Below are positions 8,166 to 16,370 of a DNA stretch of 39,752 nt, piece after piece. The stretch covers positions 1 through 39,752 of the forward strand of contig JAUXAN010000023.1 in NCBI GenBank assembly GCA_030619885.1. Direction: 5' to 3'. Position 1 is the stretch's first letter. Every line of letters starts with the position of its first letter. The notes below the pieces were generated by a model. The model was not told the origin of the DNA. It saw nothing but the letters and a program-made list of their open reading frames with translations, and ran no database searches. The translations under genes were made by a program, and so were the position numbers. Source of the stretch: a bacterium (GTDB lineage Bacteria; Hydrothermota; DG-26; JAUXAN01).

Positions 8166-9118
8166 GCAGAGAATATTTTCTTACAAAGAAGATAGGAGTC
8201 TTGATGGGTGGGTGGTCAAGGGAGAGAGAAGTATCCCTCCGTTCGGGCAAAAACATCTACGAATCTTTGAAAAGGCAGGGGTTCAACACTATACCCATAG
8301 ATGTGAATAAGAATATCGCTGAAGCATTAACAAAAGAGAGGATTGATATAGCATTTGTGATGCTTCATGGAAAACCGGGAGAGGATGGTACGATTCAATC
8401 ACTTCTGGAGCTTATGGGTATACCATATACGGGTTCTGATGCATTCTCATCTGCTCTTGGAATGGATAAAATTGCATCGAAGAGAATCTTTGAATCCCAA
8501 AATATACCTATACCACCCTATCTTTTCATTCCCCAAAAGAGCAATTTAGAGACCAATGTAAAGATGGGATTGAAGAAACTCGGACTACCTGTGGTAATTA
8601 AACCAAGAGAAGAGGGGTCAAGCATAGGTGTTCACATCGTAGAGGATGAATCTCAACTCATTGAAAAGGCTGAAGAGGTAAGGGTTCAGTTTGGTGACCT
8701 ATTTTTTGAAAAGTATATAAATGGGATGACCGCTACCTGTGGTATAATAGGAACAAACGAGAATACGAGACCTGTCCCAATACTCGAATTGGTACCGAAA
8801 AAGAGATTTTACGATTACGAGGCGAAGTATACAAAAGGCCTGACAGAATTCATAATACCAGCCCGTCTGAGTGAAGATGTATATAAAAAAGCTCAGAAAT
8901 TTGCACTCGCTGCCCATAATGTAATTGGATGCAAAGGATTCTCAAGAGTCGATATGATAGTTTCATCCGACGGGATTCCTTATGTACTTGAAGTGAATAC
9001 CATACCAGGAATGACAGATATCTCAGACCTTCCAGCAGAAGCAGAAGCGGATGGTATAAGTTACGACAAACTGACTTTCGAAATTTTAAAGAGTGCAATA
9101 AGACAGGAAATTATTTGA
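8162..9118 (+). CDS. ddl: D-alanine--D-alanine ligase
   Basis: ATP-grasp ligase making D-Ala-D-Ala for peptidoglycan. Family motifs in order: MGGWSREREVSLRSG at the N-terminus, MLHGKPGEDGTIQ, YTGSDAFSSALGMDK, PREEGSSIGV in the ATP-grasp region, and VLEVNTIPGMT carrying metal-binding Glu and Asn. At 318 aa it is full length. The start overlaps the stop of the DUF3467 gene. Together with uppP it forms a small envelope-synthesis group bracketed by 21-bp inverted repeats; the right repeat begins on the last base of the ddl stop codon. Confidence 0.95.
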   Translation: MSREYFLTKKIGVLMGGWSREREVSLRSGKNIYESLKRQGFNTIPIDVNKNIAEALTKERIDIAFVMLHGKPGEDGTIQSLLELMGIPYTGSDAFSSALGMDKIASKRIFESQNIPIPPYLFIPQKSNLETNVKMGLKKLGLPVVIKPREEGSSIGVHIVEDESQLIEKAEEVRVQFGDLFFEKYINGMTATCGIIGTNENTRPVPILELVPKKRFYDYEAKYTKGLTEFIIPARLSEDVYKKAQKFALAAHNVIGCKGFSRVDMIVSSDGIPYVLEVNTIPGMTDISDLPAEAEADGISYDKLTFEILKSAIRQEII

Positions 9119-9138
9119 TCTCAAGATCCGTATGGACA
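9118..9138 (-). repeat. right copy of a 21-bp inverted repeat
   Basis: Core CTCAAGATCCGTATGGA, the exact reverse complement of 6865-6885. It is followed by CAGGATTAACAGAATG, part of the CAGATT-like family. A related GTATGGACAGGATT occurs at about 36921. Confidence 0.85.
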
Positions 9139-9157
9139 GGATTAACAGAATGTGTTT

Positions 9158-10132
9158 CTAATTTAGTTCAAAGGACTCAATGATTGCTTCAAGTTCACAG
9201 AGATAGACCCATTTGTTTTTACCCGGAGCAAAGATGAGTCCATCCACAAAATATGCGGTCTTTTTCTTGGGTTCATAGATGCAATAGGTGAGAAAAGGTC
9301 CACCCATTACATATTGCTCATTTTGCCATACACCAGATATAACGAATATATCTCTGCCTCTAAATTTAAACCCCTCAATTTTGGTCCGTGTGGTATCGAT
9401 CTGGTCTCCTCTATAGTAAATTTTAGCAATGATTTTTCTCTCGTCTAAACAATACTGTGCGTCGAAGTTGTCTGTAAATTCCCAGTATATAGATATAAAA
9501 CGGTCAGGGTGGCGGCGAATAAACCTTACAAACCTATCTAAATCTCTTGAGACAAAGTATTGCCTTGGAAGTTTAAGTGACCACCCATATTGATTTCTCA
9601 TCCGTTTACTTAACCTTTCGTTGAATTGTTTCAGTGTTTTAGTCTTTATCCGCTCTTTGATTTTTCCTTGAAATATGTTGAATAGAGTATCCTGCTTTTT
9701 TTTAAGAATATCTTTCAAACTGGTCATATCCTTTGCACCGATTACAACGACTATCTGCCCCTCTGCATAAAAATTTTCCGCCAAAAAGATTCCTGCCCCT
9801 TGACTTTCGATTTTTGATAGTGCATCAGATGGCAAGATATTTCGAATGAATTCGAATGTTCTGTCAGATGTACCTGAGCCAATCAAGAGGAGGTTTTTCC
9901 TTTTTTGTTTTAATCTAAAATTTTGTGGTTCAGCATACTTTACCGTGAAGATAGGTTTTTCATGAACTATTCTGACATCTTTATAGAGAGATTCTTTAAT
10001 CAAATTTTTTAATTCTTTCCACACGCCGGAATCTGCCACTACGAATACCTCATCTTCCTTTCCAGCCGCATAATACACATCTTCAGAACATGTTACCAAA
10101 AATAGCAAGAACAGAAGGAAGATTTTTTTCAT
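9158..10132 (-). CDS. DUF4837-like lipoprotein
   Basis: Probable exported lipoprotein: MKKIFLLFLLFLVTCSED gives a short signal peptide with a candidate lipid-modified cysteine at residue 15. The body resembles DUF4837, a roughly 330-aa family known mostly from Bacteroidetes-type bacteria. The clearest match is the C-terminal part, NEQYVMGGPFLTYCIYE followed by VDGLIFAPGKNKWVYLCELEAI. The central region DLDRFVRFIRRHPDRFISIYWEF is also typical. Function is unknown. A Shine-Dalgarno-like AGGAG precedes the ATG. It lies convergent to ddl and downstream of the tRNA-Arg gene. Confidence 0.7.
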   Translation of the reverse strand: MKKIFLLFLLFLVTCSEDVYYAAGKEDEVFVVADSGVWKELKNLIKESLYKDVRIVHEKPIFTVKYAEPQNFRLKQKRKNLLLIGSGTSDRTFEFIRNILPSDALSKIESQGAGIFLAENFYAEGQIVVVIGAKDMTSLKDILKKKQDTLFNIFQGKIKERIKTKTLKQFNERLSKRMRNQYGWSLKLPRQYFVSRDLDRFVRFIRRHPDRFISIYWEFTDNFDAQYCLDERKIIAKIYYRGDQIDTTRTKIEGFKFRGRDIFVISGVWQNEQYVMGGPFLTYCIYEPKKKTAYFVDGLIFAPGKNKWVYLCELEAIIESFELN

Positions 10133-10169
10133 CAGGTTTTATTCTCCTAAAAAATTGACTTTAATTTTT

Positions 10170-10242
10170 CGCGCCTGGAGGGACTCGAACCCCCAACCAC
10201 CGGATTAGAAATCCGATGCTCTATCCATTGAGCTACAGGCGC
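10170..10242 (-). tRNA. tRNA-Arg (anticodon TCT)
   Basis: On the minus strand the cloverleaf is complete: acceptor GCGCCTG/CAGGCGC, D-arm GCTCAATGGATAGAGC, anticodon stem TCGGA/TCCGG (inner pairs perfect) with loop TTTCTAA, and T-arm GGGGGTTCGAGTCCCTC. The anticodon TCT reads AGA. CCA is not encoded. Confidence 0.95.
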
Positions 10243-10250
10243 TTTTTCAA

Positions 10251-10278
10251 ATTTTATAAAACAAAAATAGTTTGTCAA
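10251..10278 (-). promoter_or_regulatory. promoter of tRNA-Arg
   Basis: Minus-strand TTGACA (10278-10273), 16-nt spacer and TAAAAT (10256-10251), ending 8 nt before the tRNA 5' end. It supports a sigma-70-like consensus in this organism. Confidence 0.6.
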
Positions 10279-10569
10279 TAGGTTGAGAACCTCTTTTTGT
10301 CATTGCGAGTGTGGGCATCTGTAGGGTCTGTGGGGTCTGTGGGGACGGTTCATTCATTATTCATAAAGTTGTAATTATTTGAAAGTTAAAGCAAAAACAA
10401 CTAATAATTAAGTAGATATAAAAACTGAAAAGATTGACAAAAAATGAAAAAGGATTGAAATAAAATTTTGTAAAAGAATCTACTTAAACTTTCAATCTTT
10501 CAAGCTTGACCCTATTTATACATTTTCACCAGTGTAATAGGCTAAAGCATCAATGACGGGATGGAAGAG
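10279..10569. other. non-coding spacer between tRNA-Arg and umuC
   Basis: No gene is visible. It contains a short degenerate array (GTAGGGTCTGTGGGGTCTGTGGGGAC, about 10320-10345) and an A/T-rich tract. That tract holds a perfect 10-bp inverted repeat TTAAGTAGAT (10408-10417) / ATCTACTTAA (10478-10487), plus several GATTGA-like words. The inverted repeat could be a weak structure at the end of the umuDC transcript; nothing proves this. Confidence 0.4.
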
Positions 10570-11847
10570 TTAGAAAGAAGTTCTGACCACAGGTATTTCT
10601 TTCCAGTGTGTGGTAAATCGAGGAGATTTTTTTGACTGCCGCATTTTCCAGAGGCGCTGTATTCCTGCTACAGCATATTTAACGGTATCGCTCCCCCATC
10701 TGGCATTAATCTGGTCTATTGTTTTCATTAGAATCTTTTCCCGAGAAGGATGGTAAGAGGGAGTGATTAGGTTAAGCTGCACTTGCTGTTGTGATAGAAT
10801 ACCAGTAAGCATAATACCTGCTTTTTTATAGCGGTAGCCCGGCTTAAACATTTTTCCCAGGTTTTGATGGGCATAATGAATAAGATCTGGGGTATACGCA
10901 GTAGGTATAGGTAACCAAAAAGTTGCATAATTAGAATATTGGGGTTCATCTTTAAAACGATTTGTGGTCAGAAATACATGTACACAAGAAGCAACCGATT
11001 TCTGCGACCGCAGCTTTTCAGCAGCCCGTGATACATAAGTAGCGACAGCCTCTTTTAGTTCTGCCAAGGTTTCTACCGGCCTGCCGAAGGAAAGTGAACT
11101 TATTATTCCTTTCTTAGGCGGAGCTACTTGTTCTAATGGGATACAGGAGATGCCTCGTAATTCATCTACAGTCCGCAGTCCTACTACGGTCAGGTGTTTT
11201 TTTATCCATTTATCAGGTGCATTTTTGAGTTGTAGGGCAGTGTAGATGCCATTTTGGTTGAGAAATTGTGAGTACTGGTATCCAATTCCCCAGACATCGG
11301 CCACCTCTATGCTGTCCAACAATACATCGATTTGAGGATGCTCAGTAATATCAAATACACCCTCAAATTGGGGATTCTTTTTAGCTATGTGATTGGCAAC
11401 CTTGGCAAGCGTCTTGGTAGGGCCAATTCCAATTGATACAGGAATACCGGTCCATTTTTTTATGGTATTTTTAATGTGTTTCCCATACTGAGTGAGATTA
11501 AGAGAAGTAAAACCGCTAAGTGATAGAAATGCTTCATCAATTGAATAAATTTCCAGATCTGGTGTAAATTGTGCCAGTGTATCCATGACCCGTTGTGACA
11601 TATCGCCGTATAAGGCATAGTTGGAGGAGTAAACATGTATCCTGTGCTTTTTAATTAAATCTTTACATTTAAAGACGGGAATTCCCATTTTCACACCTAG
11701 TGCCTTGACTTCATCGGAGCGAGCAACCACGCAGCCATCATTATTGGAGAGGACAATTACGGGCTTTTCCTCCAGCTTAGGATTAAATACCCTCTCACAG
11801 GAGACGTAGAAATTGTTACAATCCACAAGTCCAAAAATAGTTTTCAT
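10570..11847 (-). CDS. umuC: Y-family DNA polymerase V catalytic subunit UmuC
   Basis: Translesion DNA polymerase subunit used in SOS mutagenesis. The N-terminus FGLVDCNNFYVSCERVF holds the first catalytic aspartate (Asp9). YSIDEAFLSL contains the other catalytic acidic pair, and GIPVSIGIGPTKTLAKVANH and VWGIGYQYSQFL are the palm/thumb helix-hairpin-helix regions. At 425 aa it is full length and matches UmuC rather than DinB. It starts 9 nt after the umuD stop, giving a classic umuDC operon. Confidence 0.95.
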   Translation of the reverse strand: MKTIFGLVDCNNFYVSCERVFNPKLEEKPVIVLSNNDGCVVARSDEVKALGVKMGIPVFKCKDLIKKHRIHVYSSNYALYGDMSQRVMDTLAQFTPDLEIYSIDEAFLSLSGFTSLNLTQYGKHIKNTIKKWTGIPVSIGIGPTKTLAKVANHIAKKNPQFEGVFDITEHPQIDVLLDSIEVADVWGIGYQYSQFLNQNGIYTALQLKNAPDKWIKKHLTVVGLRTVDELRGISCIPLEQVAPPKKGIISSLSFGRPVETLAELKEAVATYVSRAAEKLRSQKSVASCVHVFLTTNRFKDEPQYSNYATFWLPIPTAYTPDLIHYAHQNLGKMFKPGYRYKKAGIMLTGILSQQQVQLNLITPSYHPSREKILMKTIDQINARWGSDTVKYAVAGIQRLWKMRQSKKSPRFTTHWKEIPVVRTSF

Positions 11848-11856
11848 TGTAACTCG

Positions 11857-12324
11857 TTAAACACGATGAATAACATGGGTCACCACACCCCAGACTTCAC
11901 ATTGCATCCCTTCAGTGACCTCAATAGGCTCAAAATCGGGATTTTCAGCGACAAGGTAGAGTTTACCTTTTATTTTTCGAATACGCTTTACTGTAAGTTC
12001 TCCTTCTGTCACAGCGATGACAATTTTGTTATTGGTAGGTTCCAGGGCTCGATCCACTATAAGTATATCCTCTGAGTGAATACCGGCATCAATCATAGAA
12101 TCCCCTTCTACCCGAACAAAAAAGGTTGCTGCGGGGTGTTTAATTAAAAACTCGTTTAAATCCAGTTTTTTATCGATATAGTCATCAGCTGGGGAAGGAA
12201 AGCCTGCAGATATCCTGACATTAAAGAGTGGCAGTTCCTGTTTGGTGCGCTTGTCAAAACTATATATTTGAGCTATAGATGCACCTTTTCTTATATTCGC
12301 AGGAGAACCATTCTTTCTTCGCAT
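11857..12324 (-). CDS. umuD: UmuD-like S24-family autoprotease
   Basis: Partner of UmuC that is activated by RecA-stimulated self-cleavage. I chose the ATG at 12324 (155 aa); the longer frame would begin upstream of the promoter. The expected cleavage site is Ala40-Gly41 (RISAGFPSP). Catalytic Ser76 (VEGDSMID) and Lys113 (GELTVKRI) have the same spacing from the cut as in E. coli UmuD (36 residues, then 37). The N-terminal arm before the cut is 40 residues, longer than the 24 of E. coli, but there is no LexA DNA-binding domain. No obvious SOS box was recognised. Confidence 0.9.
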   Translation of the reverse strand: MRRKNGSPANIRKGASIAQIYSFDKRTKQELPLFNVRISAGFPSPADDYIDKKLDLNEFLIKHPAATFFVRVEGDSMIDAGIHSEDILIVDRALEPTNNKIVIAVTEGELTVKRIRKIKGKLYLVAENPDFEPIEVTEGMQCEVWGVVTHVIHRV

Positions 12325-12330
12325 AACATT

Positions 12331-12359
12331 AATATAATTAAAGTTTATGCTGTTGTCAA
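12331..12359 (-). promoter_or_regulatory. umuDC promoter
   Basis: Minus-strand TTGACA (12359-12354), 17-nt spacer and TATATT (12336-12331), with exactly 6 nt (AATGTT) to the ATG at 12324. No Shine-Dalgarno fits in that space, so a leaderless mRNA is likely. Confidence 0.6.
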
Positions 12360-12479
12360 GATTTAGTCTCAAAATTTGTGCCAACTTTGGTTCAAAATTC
12401 ATCAAAATAACCAGACTCACTAAGATAGCCAAGAATGTGATTTTCCCAAGAATAATAAGGGATTTAAAAAAAACTACTG

Positions 12480-12608
12480 TTTGATAGAAATTTGGGAATT
12501 GGAAATTAAGAAATTACTCCATCTACTTTTGCAATTTCCCATATGGGCCGTATGGCCATTTTCTTATTTTCTCAATTTCCTCTTAGTCTCTTATGTTAAT
12601 CTTGTGGT
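12480..12608. repeat. degenerate TTGGGAATTGGAAATTAAG-type spacer
   Basis: Spacer between umuD and thi4 with imperfect GGAATTGGAAATTAAGAAATT units and, further on, TTTTCTCAATTTCCTC. The end carries AATCTTGTGGTTTAT, a phrase also found at about 5608. Confidence 0.4.
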
Positions 12609-13397
12609 TTATGTTTTTCGAAGAGGGAATTTTTTTATTAACAACTTCGCTACCTTCTCACCCGAAAGAAGCATTCCGCCGAAGATGGGTCCCATTCTGT
12701 ACCCACCAAATACAGCGTTAGCTGCCATACCGCATACATAGACATTGGGATAGATTTCTTTCGTATGCTCCACGATGGTAGTCTCACCAACTTCTGCCCA
12801 CATAGGTTTCTCTCCCAAAAAGTCGCCAGTTTTGGTTTTGAGTTTTTTTCCAATTTTGCGCACAATTATTTTTGCAATCTCACTATCATGTCCTGTTGCA
12901 TCCACTACAAATTTCGTCCGCACAGTTAATGGATCTACATGGAGGTGCGCGAGTTCTGTAGCACTCCAGTTTATTACAAGACCCGTAACCTTCTCTTTTC
13001 TAATCATCACATCCTCTACACTTATCAGATTGAAGATTTTCGCCCCTGCTTTCCTGCATTTCAGACATAATGCAGAAACAGTTTCGATTGAGTCTGTTAT
13101 ATAGTAATCTTTTTCGTATTTTTTCCTATTGATTTCCAATTCATCGAGTATTCTCTTCGACTCTTCCTGAAAGACACATTTATTGAACATCATCCCGCCG
13201 CCCCACATACCACCACCAATAGAAAGTTTCCTCTCAAAAAGGACGGTCTTGATACCTTCTTTTGCGAGATAATATGATGCTGTCAACCCTGCAGGTCCAC
13301 CGCCAACTACAGCGACATCCGTCTCAGTGGAATCCATTAGATCTTTACAAAAACCTTCGACGATTGCCCTGGATATAACTATTTCGTCTATTTTCAT
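12609..13397 (-). CDS. thi4: Thi4-family ADP-thiazole synthase, sulfide-dependent type
   Basis: FAD-fold enzyme making the thiazole moiety of thiamin from NAD and glycine. Key stretches are [18 protein letters not shown] (dinucleotide binding, about 28-45), [18 protein letters not shown], and the C-terminal [24 protein letters not shown]. In yeast Thi4 the sulfur donor is Cys205 in a C-x-D-P context; here the equivalent is His153 (LHVDPLTV). This is as in methanogen Thi4 enzymes, which use free sulfide with iron catalytically. That fits an anaerobic, sulfide-rich life. The gene starts 2 nt after the histidine kinase stop. Confidence 0.93.
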   Translation of the reverse strand: MKIDEIVISRAIVEGFCKDLMDSTETDVAVVGGGPAGLTASYYLAKEGIKTVLFERKLSIGGGMWGGGMMFNKCVFQEESKRILDELEINRKKYEKDYYITDSIETVSALCLKCRKAGAKIFNLISVEDVMIRKEKVTGLVINWSATELAHLHVDPLTVRTKFVVDATGHDSEIAKIIVRKIGKKLKTKTGDFLGEKPMWAEVGETTIVEHTKEIYPNVYVCGMAANAVFGGYRMGPIFGGMLLSGEKVAKLLIKKFPLRKT

Positions 13398-13399
13398 AT

Positions 13400-14527
13400 T
13401 CAGGATTTCTTCAGTGGAAGATAGATGGATGCGGTCGTTCCCTTTCCTTCTTTACTTCGCATCTTTATACTTCCCCCGTGTTCTTTAACTATCTGCTGTG
13501 TAATTGCCAGTCCAAGTCCGGTTCCACTCTTCTTTGAAGTAAAGAAAGGTTCGAAAATCTTACCCAACACCTCTTTCTTCATACCAATTCCTGTATCAAT
13601 AAAATCTACTCTCACTTTGTCGCCTTTCTCTTCGGTTCTCACAGTCAATTTTCCGCCTTTTGGCATAGCATGCCTCGCATTATCGGTAAGATTAAAAAAG
13701 ACTCTTCTCATTCTGATTGGGTCTATCCACACATTTCCTTTGTATTTAAAATCTGTTTTAAACTCGATCCCAGTCCCCTTGAGTTCCATCTGCAACAGAG
13801 ATGTAACCTGAATAATAAGTTTGGTAAGACTTGTCTCTACCTTTTTTATTTTTTTCTTTCCTTTTGAATATTCTAAAAGACTTGAAACCATATCCAGAAG
13901 GCGGTCGACCTCGCCATTTATAATGTTTACATACTCTGTTCTCTTTTCATCTTGCAAATCAGGATTTTCTAAATATTCCAAAAACATTTTAACAATCGCT
14001 ATGGGGTTTTTCATATCATGGATAATGGTGCTTGCTGTTCTTCCTATGGTTGAGAGCCTTTCCGTTCTGCGGAGTTTTTCAATGAAAGAGTAGTCCGCTT
14101 CTCTAATTCTTTCCGAAAGTGTTTGCATCATAGAAAATGCTATAGATGGGTTCTCACTTAAAAGATATTTGAATTCTGCTTTGGTTAAGAGATAGAGGAT
14201 AGATTTTTCTGTTGTTATAACTCCTGCAGAACGTGGTTTATCCTCGATTAAGGCCATCTCTCCAAAAAAGTTACCTCTTTTTAACACAACAATGGTTTCG
14301 TCTTCGGTCACTTTTTTAACGATTCTCACCTCACCCGATTTTATAAGATAGAGGGTGTCTCCAAAACTTCCTTCCTTAAAGACAAGTGCATTCTTTTTAT
14401 ATTTTTTTTCTTTCAAAAAGGCGGCTATCTTGGAGAGTTCTTCTTTCTTAAGTGCAGAGAAAAGTGGACACTTTTTCAGAAACGAAACTCTCTCGTCAAT
14501 ATCGGATGGAATGTTTTCCGGTAACAT
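13400..14527 (-). CDS. sensor histidine kinase with N-terminal cyclic-nucleotide-binding domain
   Basis: Soluble two-component kinase with no transmembrane segment. Residues about 20-135 form a cNMP-binding/CRP-like domain ([38 protein letters not shown]). A HisKA domain follows with phospho-acceptor His170 in IIHDMKNP. The HATPase domain shows the N box ([14 protein letters not shown]), G1 (DTGIGM), F box ([17 protein letters not shown]) and G2. At 375 aa it is complete. No response regulator is adjacent. It is directly upstream of thi4 on the same strand (2-nt gap), so co-expression is probable though a functional link is not evident. The ligand is unknown; many such domains do not bind cAMP. 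Confidence 0.9.
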   Translation of the reverse strand: MLPENIPSDIDERVSFLKKCPLFSALKKEELSKIAAFLKEKKYKKNALVFKEGSFGDTLYLIKSGEVRIVKKVTEDETIVVLKRGNFFGEMALIEDKPRSAGVITTEKSILYLLTKAEFKYLLSENPSIAFSMMQTLSERIREADYSFIEKLRRTERLSTIGRTASTIIHDMKNPIAIVKMFLEYLENPDLQDEKRTEYVNIINGEVDRLLDMVSSLLEYSKGKKKIKKVETSLTKLIIQVTSLLQMELKGTGIEFKTDFKYKGNVWIDPIRMRRVFFNLTDNARHAMPKGGKLTVRTEEKGDKVRVDFIDTGIGMKKEVLGKIFEPFFTSKKSGTGLGLAITQQIVKEHGGSIKMRSKEGKGTTASIYLPLKKS

Positions 14528-14550
14528 TTTATCTATTCAAAAAACATTTT

Positions 14551-14590
14551 AATAGAACGCAGATCTACACAGATAACCGCAGATTTATTT
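14551..14590. repeat. degenerate CGCAGAT island
   Basis: Units AACGCAGATCTA, CACAGATAAC and CGCAGATTTA directly upstream of the histidine kinase start. The same family recurs at 14725-14732 and 14804-14815, on both sides of the palindromic element. Confidence 0.55.
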
Positions 14591-14595
14591 TCAAA

Positions 14596-14623
14596 GTAGG
14601 GAACAGGCATGTCTGTTCCCTAC
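14596..14623. repeat. palindrome GTAGGGAACAG/CTGTTCCCTAC, copy 1
   Basis: Perfect 11-bp arms (14596-14606 and 14613-14623) around GCATGT. It sits 13 nt downstream of where the GxxExxY-like frame breaks off. A second, slightly diverged copy is at 35141-35168. Confidence 0.8.
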
Positions 14624-14636
14624 GATTTCTATTTGA

Positions 14637-14711
14637 TAAGAATCCACATCCAAGTGTATTATAGACTTGGTAAAAAGCCTTGATAATTTTCTCAGTTATA
14701 TCTTCATATTT
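14637..14711 (-). pseudogene. remnant of a GxxExxY (PDDEXK_3-like) protein gene
   Basis: About 25 codons match the N-terminus of GxxExxY proteins (YEDITEKIIKAFYQVYNTLGCGFL). The reading frame then departs from the family where GFLESVYE would be expected, and no nuclease core follows. The full family length is about 120-130 aa. The remnant lies between the 70-bp palindromic element on its 5' side and the GTAGGGAACAG palindrome on its 3' side; the palindrome even supplies the ATG of the open frame (ATGAACCCCG at 14807). Confidence 0.6.
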
Positions 14712-14733
14712 AAAATCCTGAAAATCTGCGTTC

Positions 14734-14803
14734 ACCCCGTTAGAAAGGAGGAAACCAAATGAATTATTTCCTTTCACCTTATAAACAAATTTTCTAACGG
14801 GGT
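14734..14803 (-). repeat. palindromic CCCCGTTAGAAA element, copy B
   Basis: Perfect 13-bp arms ACCCCGTTAGAAA (14734-14746) and TTTCTAACGGGGT (14791-14803) around 44 nt. The outer flanks are CTGCG and CTGCG, as if it had inserted into a CGCAGAT island. The inner sequence carries a GGAGG-type stretch but no gene. Confidence 0.8.
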
Positions 14804-14866
14804 TCATCTGCGTCCCTATTTTTAAAATGACTTGCGTATCACTTTTTTGCCATTTTTATTTAATTT

Positions 14867-14900
14867 CGCTGGTTCCTCTCATGCATTAGAGAAGCCAGCG
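14867..14900 (-). terminator. imperfect hairpin downstream of lipoprotein gene
   Basis: CGCTGG with a TTCCTCT-like continuation pairs with AGAGAAG and CCAGCG over a 34-nt stem-loop, just after the stop codon at 14916. There is no T-run on the minus strand, so intrinsic termination is uncertain. Confidence 0.35.
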
Positions 14901-14915
14901 ATCATGCTCATATCA

Positions 14916-15719
14916 TCATTTACCGCAAGAGCCGAAAAGATGCTCTATTGCCCAATTTTCATATAGGAGGGTATAGTTTCCACCGCTGATACAGTTAAAG
15001 GTATACCGGACGACTTCAGTGCTACCAGCTGCTATGTAACCGGTTCCTTCTCCACTAGACTCGAATGTAAATTCACCGGTAAGAGTTGCTGTTTCCAACT
15101 GACCCGTCGTTGGGGAAATGTATGGGTAACTACACTCCAGTAGGAAATGTCCCTCATAGTCATTAGAAGCAACCGCCACATTATCGTATGACAATTTCCA
15201 CATATAACTAAGGTTATACTCTCCGGCGACGTAGTGAAAGTCAAGTTTCCATTCTCCTTCTATGTGGGCAATGTCTGCACCTTCGTCTGCGTATGCACAG
15301 CGGGCATACCATTTAAACTGATAGGTAGTGTCGTGATACTCCATCTTCCATTCGACCTGCCAGAAAGTAGCAGTGTCAATTGCCCACGGGTCGCCGGGGT
15401 TGAACCTGACCGAAAAGTAGTATAGAGAGTCGTCATAAGTATACCAACCATTGGCATCAGGACCTTCCCATCCTGTTGGTGGGTCTTTTGGGTCTTTCGT
15501 TTTCCATCCGGAACCATCAAGCAGGGGAAGAAAATTCCCGTTCATCTGGCTGAAACACGATGCAAAGGAACTCACACCAATAGCTGCTACTGTCTCCTGC
15601 TCCCCAGATGGGAGTTCAGATGGTGGCGCTTCGGTTTTCTTCTCCTCTTCTTTGCAACCAACGAGTACAACGGTTGCTATCAAGAGGAAACTGATTAAAA
15701 GTGTACTTTTATTTTTCAT
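14916..15719 (-). CDS. putative secreted lipoprotein, unknown function
   Basis: Signal peptide MKNKSTLLISFLLIATVVLVGC with a good lipobox (LVGC, Cys22), then a charged, proline-rich linker (KEEEKKTEAPPSELPSGEQE). The mature part (about 230 aa) is rich in Trp, Tyr, Gly and Asp, with beta-strand-like alternation, and has no family I recognise. A strong Shine-Dalgarno (AAAGGAGG) precedes the ATG. A TTGACA/TAAAAT promoter lies about 130 bp upstream, and the leader resembles that of the lipoprotein gene at 35252-36112. The two proteins also share a CKEEE..TAPPE-like start after the cysteine. Confidence 0.75.
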   Translation of the reverse strand: MKNKSTLLISFLLIATVVLVGCKEEEKKTEAPPSELPSGEQETVAAIGVSSFASCFSQMNGNFLPLLDGSGWKTKDPKDPPTGWEGPDANGWYTYDDSLYYFSVRFNPGDPWAIDTATFWQVEWKMEYHDTTYQFKWYARCAYADEGADIAHIEGEWKLDFHYVAGEYNLSYMWKLSYDNVAVASNDYEGHFLLECSYPYISPTTGQLETATLTGEFTFESSGEGTGYIAAGSTEVVRYTFNCISGGNYTLLYENWAIEHLFGSCGK

Positions 15720-15835
15720 TTTATACCTCCTTTCTACTGGATCCTAGATGCTCGATCCTGGAACCTAGTTTCACTAACAACTAAATACTAATTACTAACT
15801 ACTGTTTCTCACCCCCTTATTTACCGCAGATTTAT
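15720..15835 (-). promoter_or_regulatory. leader shared with the 35252-36112 lipoprotein gene
   Basis: In transcription direction it reads GGGGGTGAGAAACAGTAGTT, imperfect AGTTAGT units, two GGATCCAG-like words, then AAAGGAGGTATAAAATG. The same order of elements precedes the other lipoprotein (36113-36205). Confidence 0.6.
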
Positions 15836-15847
15836 AAATTTATGTCT

Positions 15848-15875
15848 ATTTTAATGTTTTTAAATTCCTTGTCAA
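15848..15875 (-). promoter_or_regulatory. putative promoter of the 14916-15719 lipoprotein gene
   Basis: Minus-strand TTGACA (15875-15870), 16-nt spacer and TAAAAT (15853-15848). It predicts a leader of about 120 nt that includes the repeat-like region. Confidence 0.5.
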
Positions 15876-15887
15876 TAGTTTTTCGGG

Positions 15888-16313
15888 TTATAGAAAGACC
15901 TCTGTCTTGACAGAATTTGGCCCCATTTTTTTTATCTTATCCGTGAACTCCGTAACCACCTTTGCGAATCTCGGCCCTTCTGATGCAGATATCCAGGAGA
16001 GTCTCAGCCTTTCCGACTCCAGTCCGAGTGTCTCGAATACTTTACTTAACAGAGCAAACCGCCTGCGAGTGTAGTAATTCCCTTTTTGATAGTGGCAATC
16101 TCCTGGGTGACATCCTGCAACCATCACTGCATCTGCTCCTTTTAGAAAGGTTGTTATAACAAAGAGTGGGTCTACTCTACTGGAGCACATAACCTTGATG
16201 GTGAGAAGAGAAGGTGGCATTTGTAACCTACTCACTCCTGCAAGATCAGCGCCAGCATACGAGCACCAGTTACAAAGAAAACCTACTATCTTTGGCATAA
16301 ACTCTTCGTTCAT
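15888..16313 (-). CDS. mvhD: MvhD/FlpD-type iron-sulfur subunit (MvhD-3)
   Basis: Small iron-sulfur protein of the MvhD family, which passes electrons between an electron-input module and HdrA. The cysteine pattern is complete: FLCNWCSYAGADLAG near the N-terminus, VMCSSRVDP, and AGCHPGDCHY, followed by the family ending LRLSWISASEGPRF. A GGAGG Shine-Dalgarno precedes the ATG. It is the last gene of the 19-kb cluster, 57 nt after HdrA-d. It is much closer to MvhD-1 (same LESERLRLSW and KGNYY.RRRFA blocks) than to MvhD-2, suggesting duplication. Confidence 0.93.
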   Translation of the reverse strand: MNEEFMPKIVGFLCNWCSYAGADLAGVSRLQMPPSLLTIKVMCSSRVDPLFVITTFLKGADAVMVAGCHPGDCHYQKGNYYTRRRFALLSKVFETLGLESERLRLSWISASEGPRFAKVVTEFTDKIKKMGPNSVKTEVFL

Positions 16314-16328
16314 ATCATACCTCCATTC

Positions 16329-16370
16329 CTTTCGGTCTTGGGTGTTCGGTTTGCGGTGTTCGACCTACCG
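16329..16370. repeat. CGGTGTTCGG-type micro-repeat island
   Basis: TTCGGTCTTGGGTGTTCGGT, then TTGCGGTGTTCGACC and CCGTTAACCGACA, between HdrA-d and MvhD-3. It is an imperfect array of the TTCGGTG word. Confidence 0.6.
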
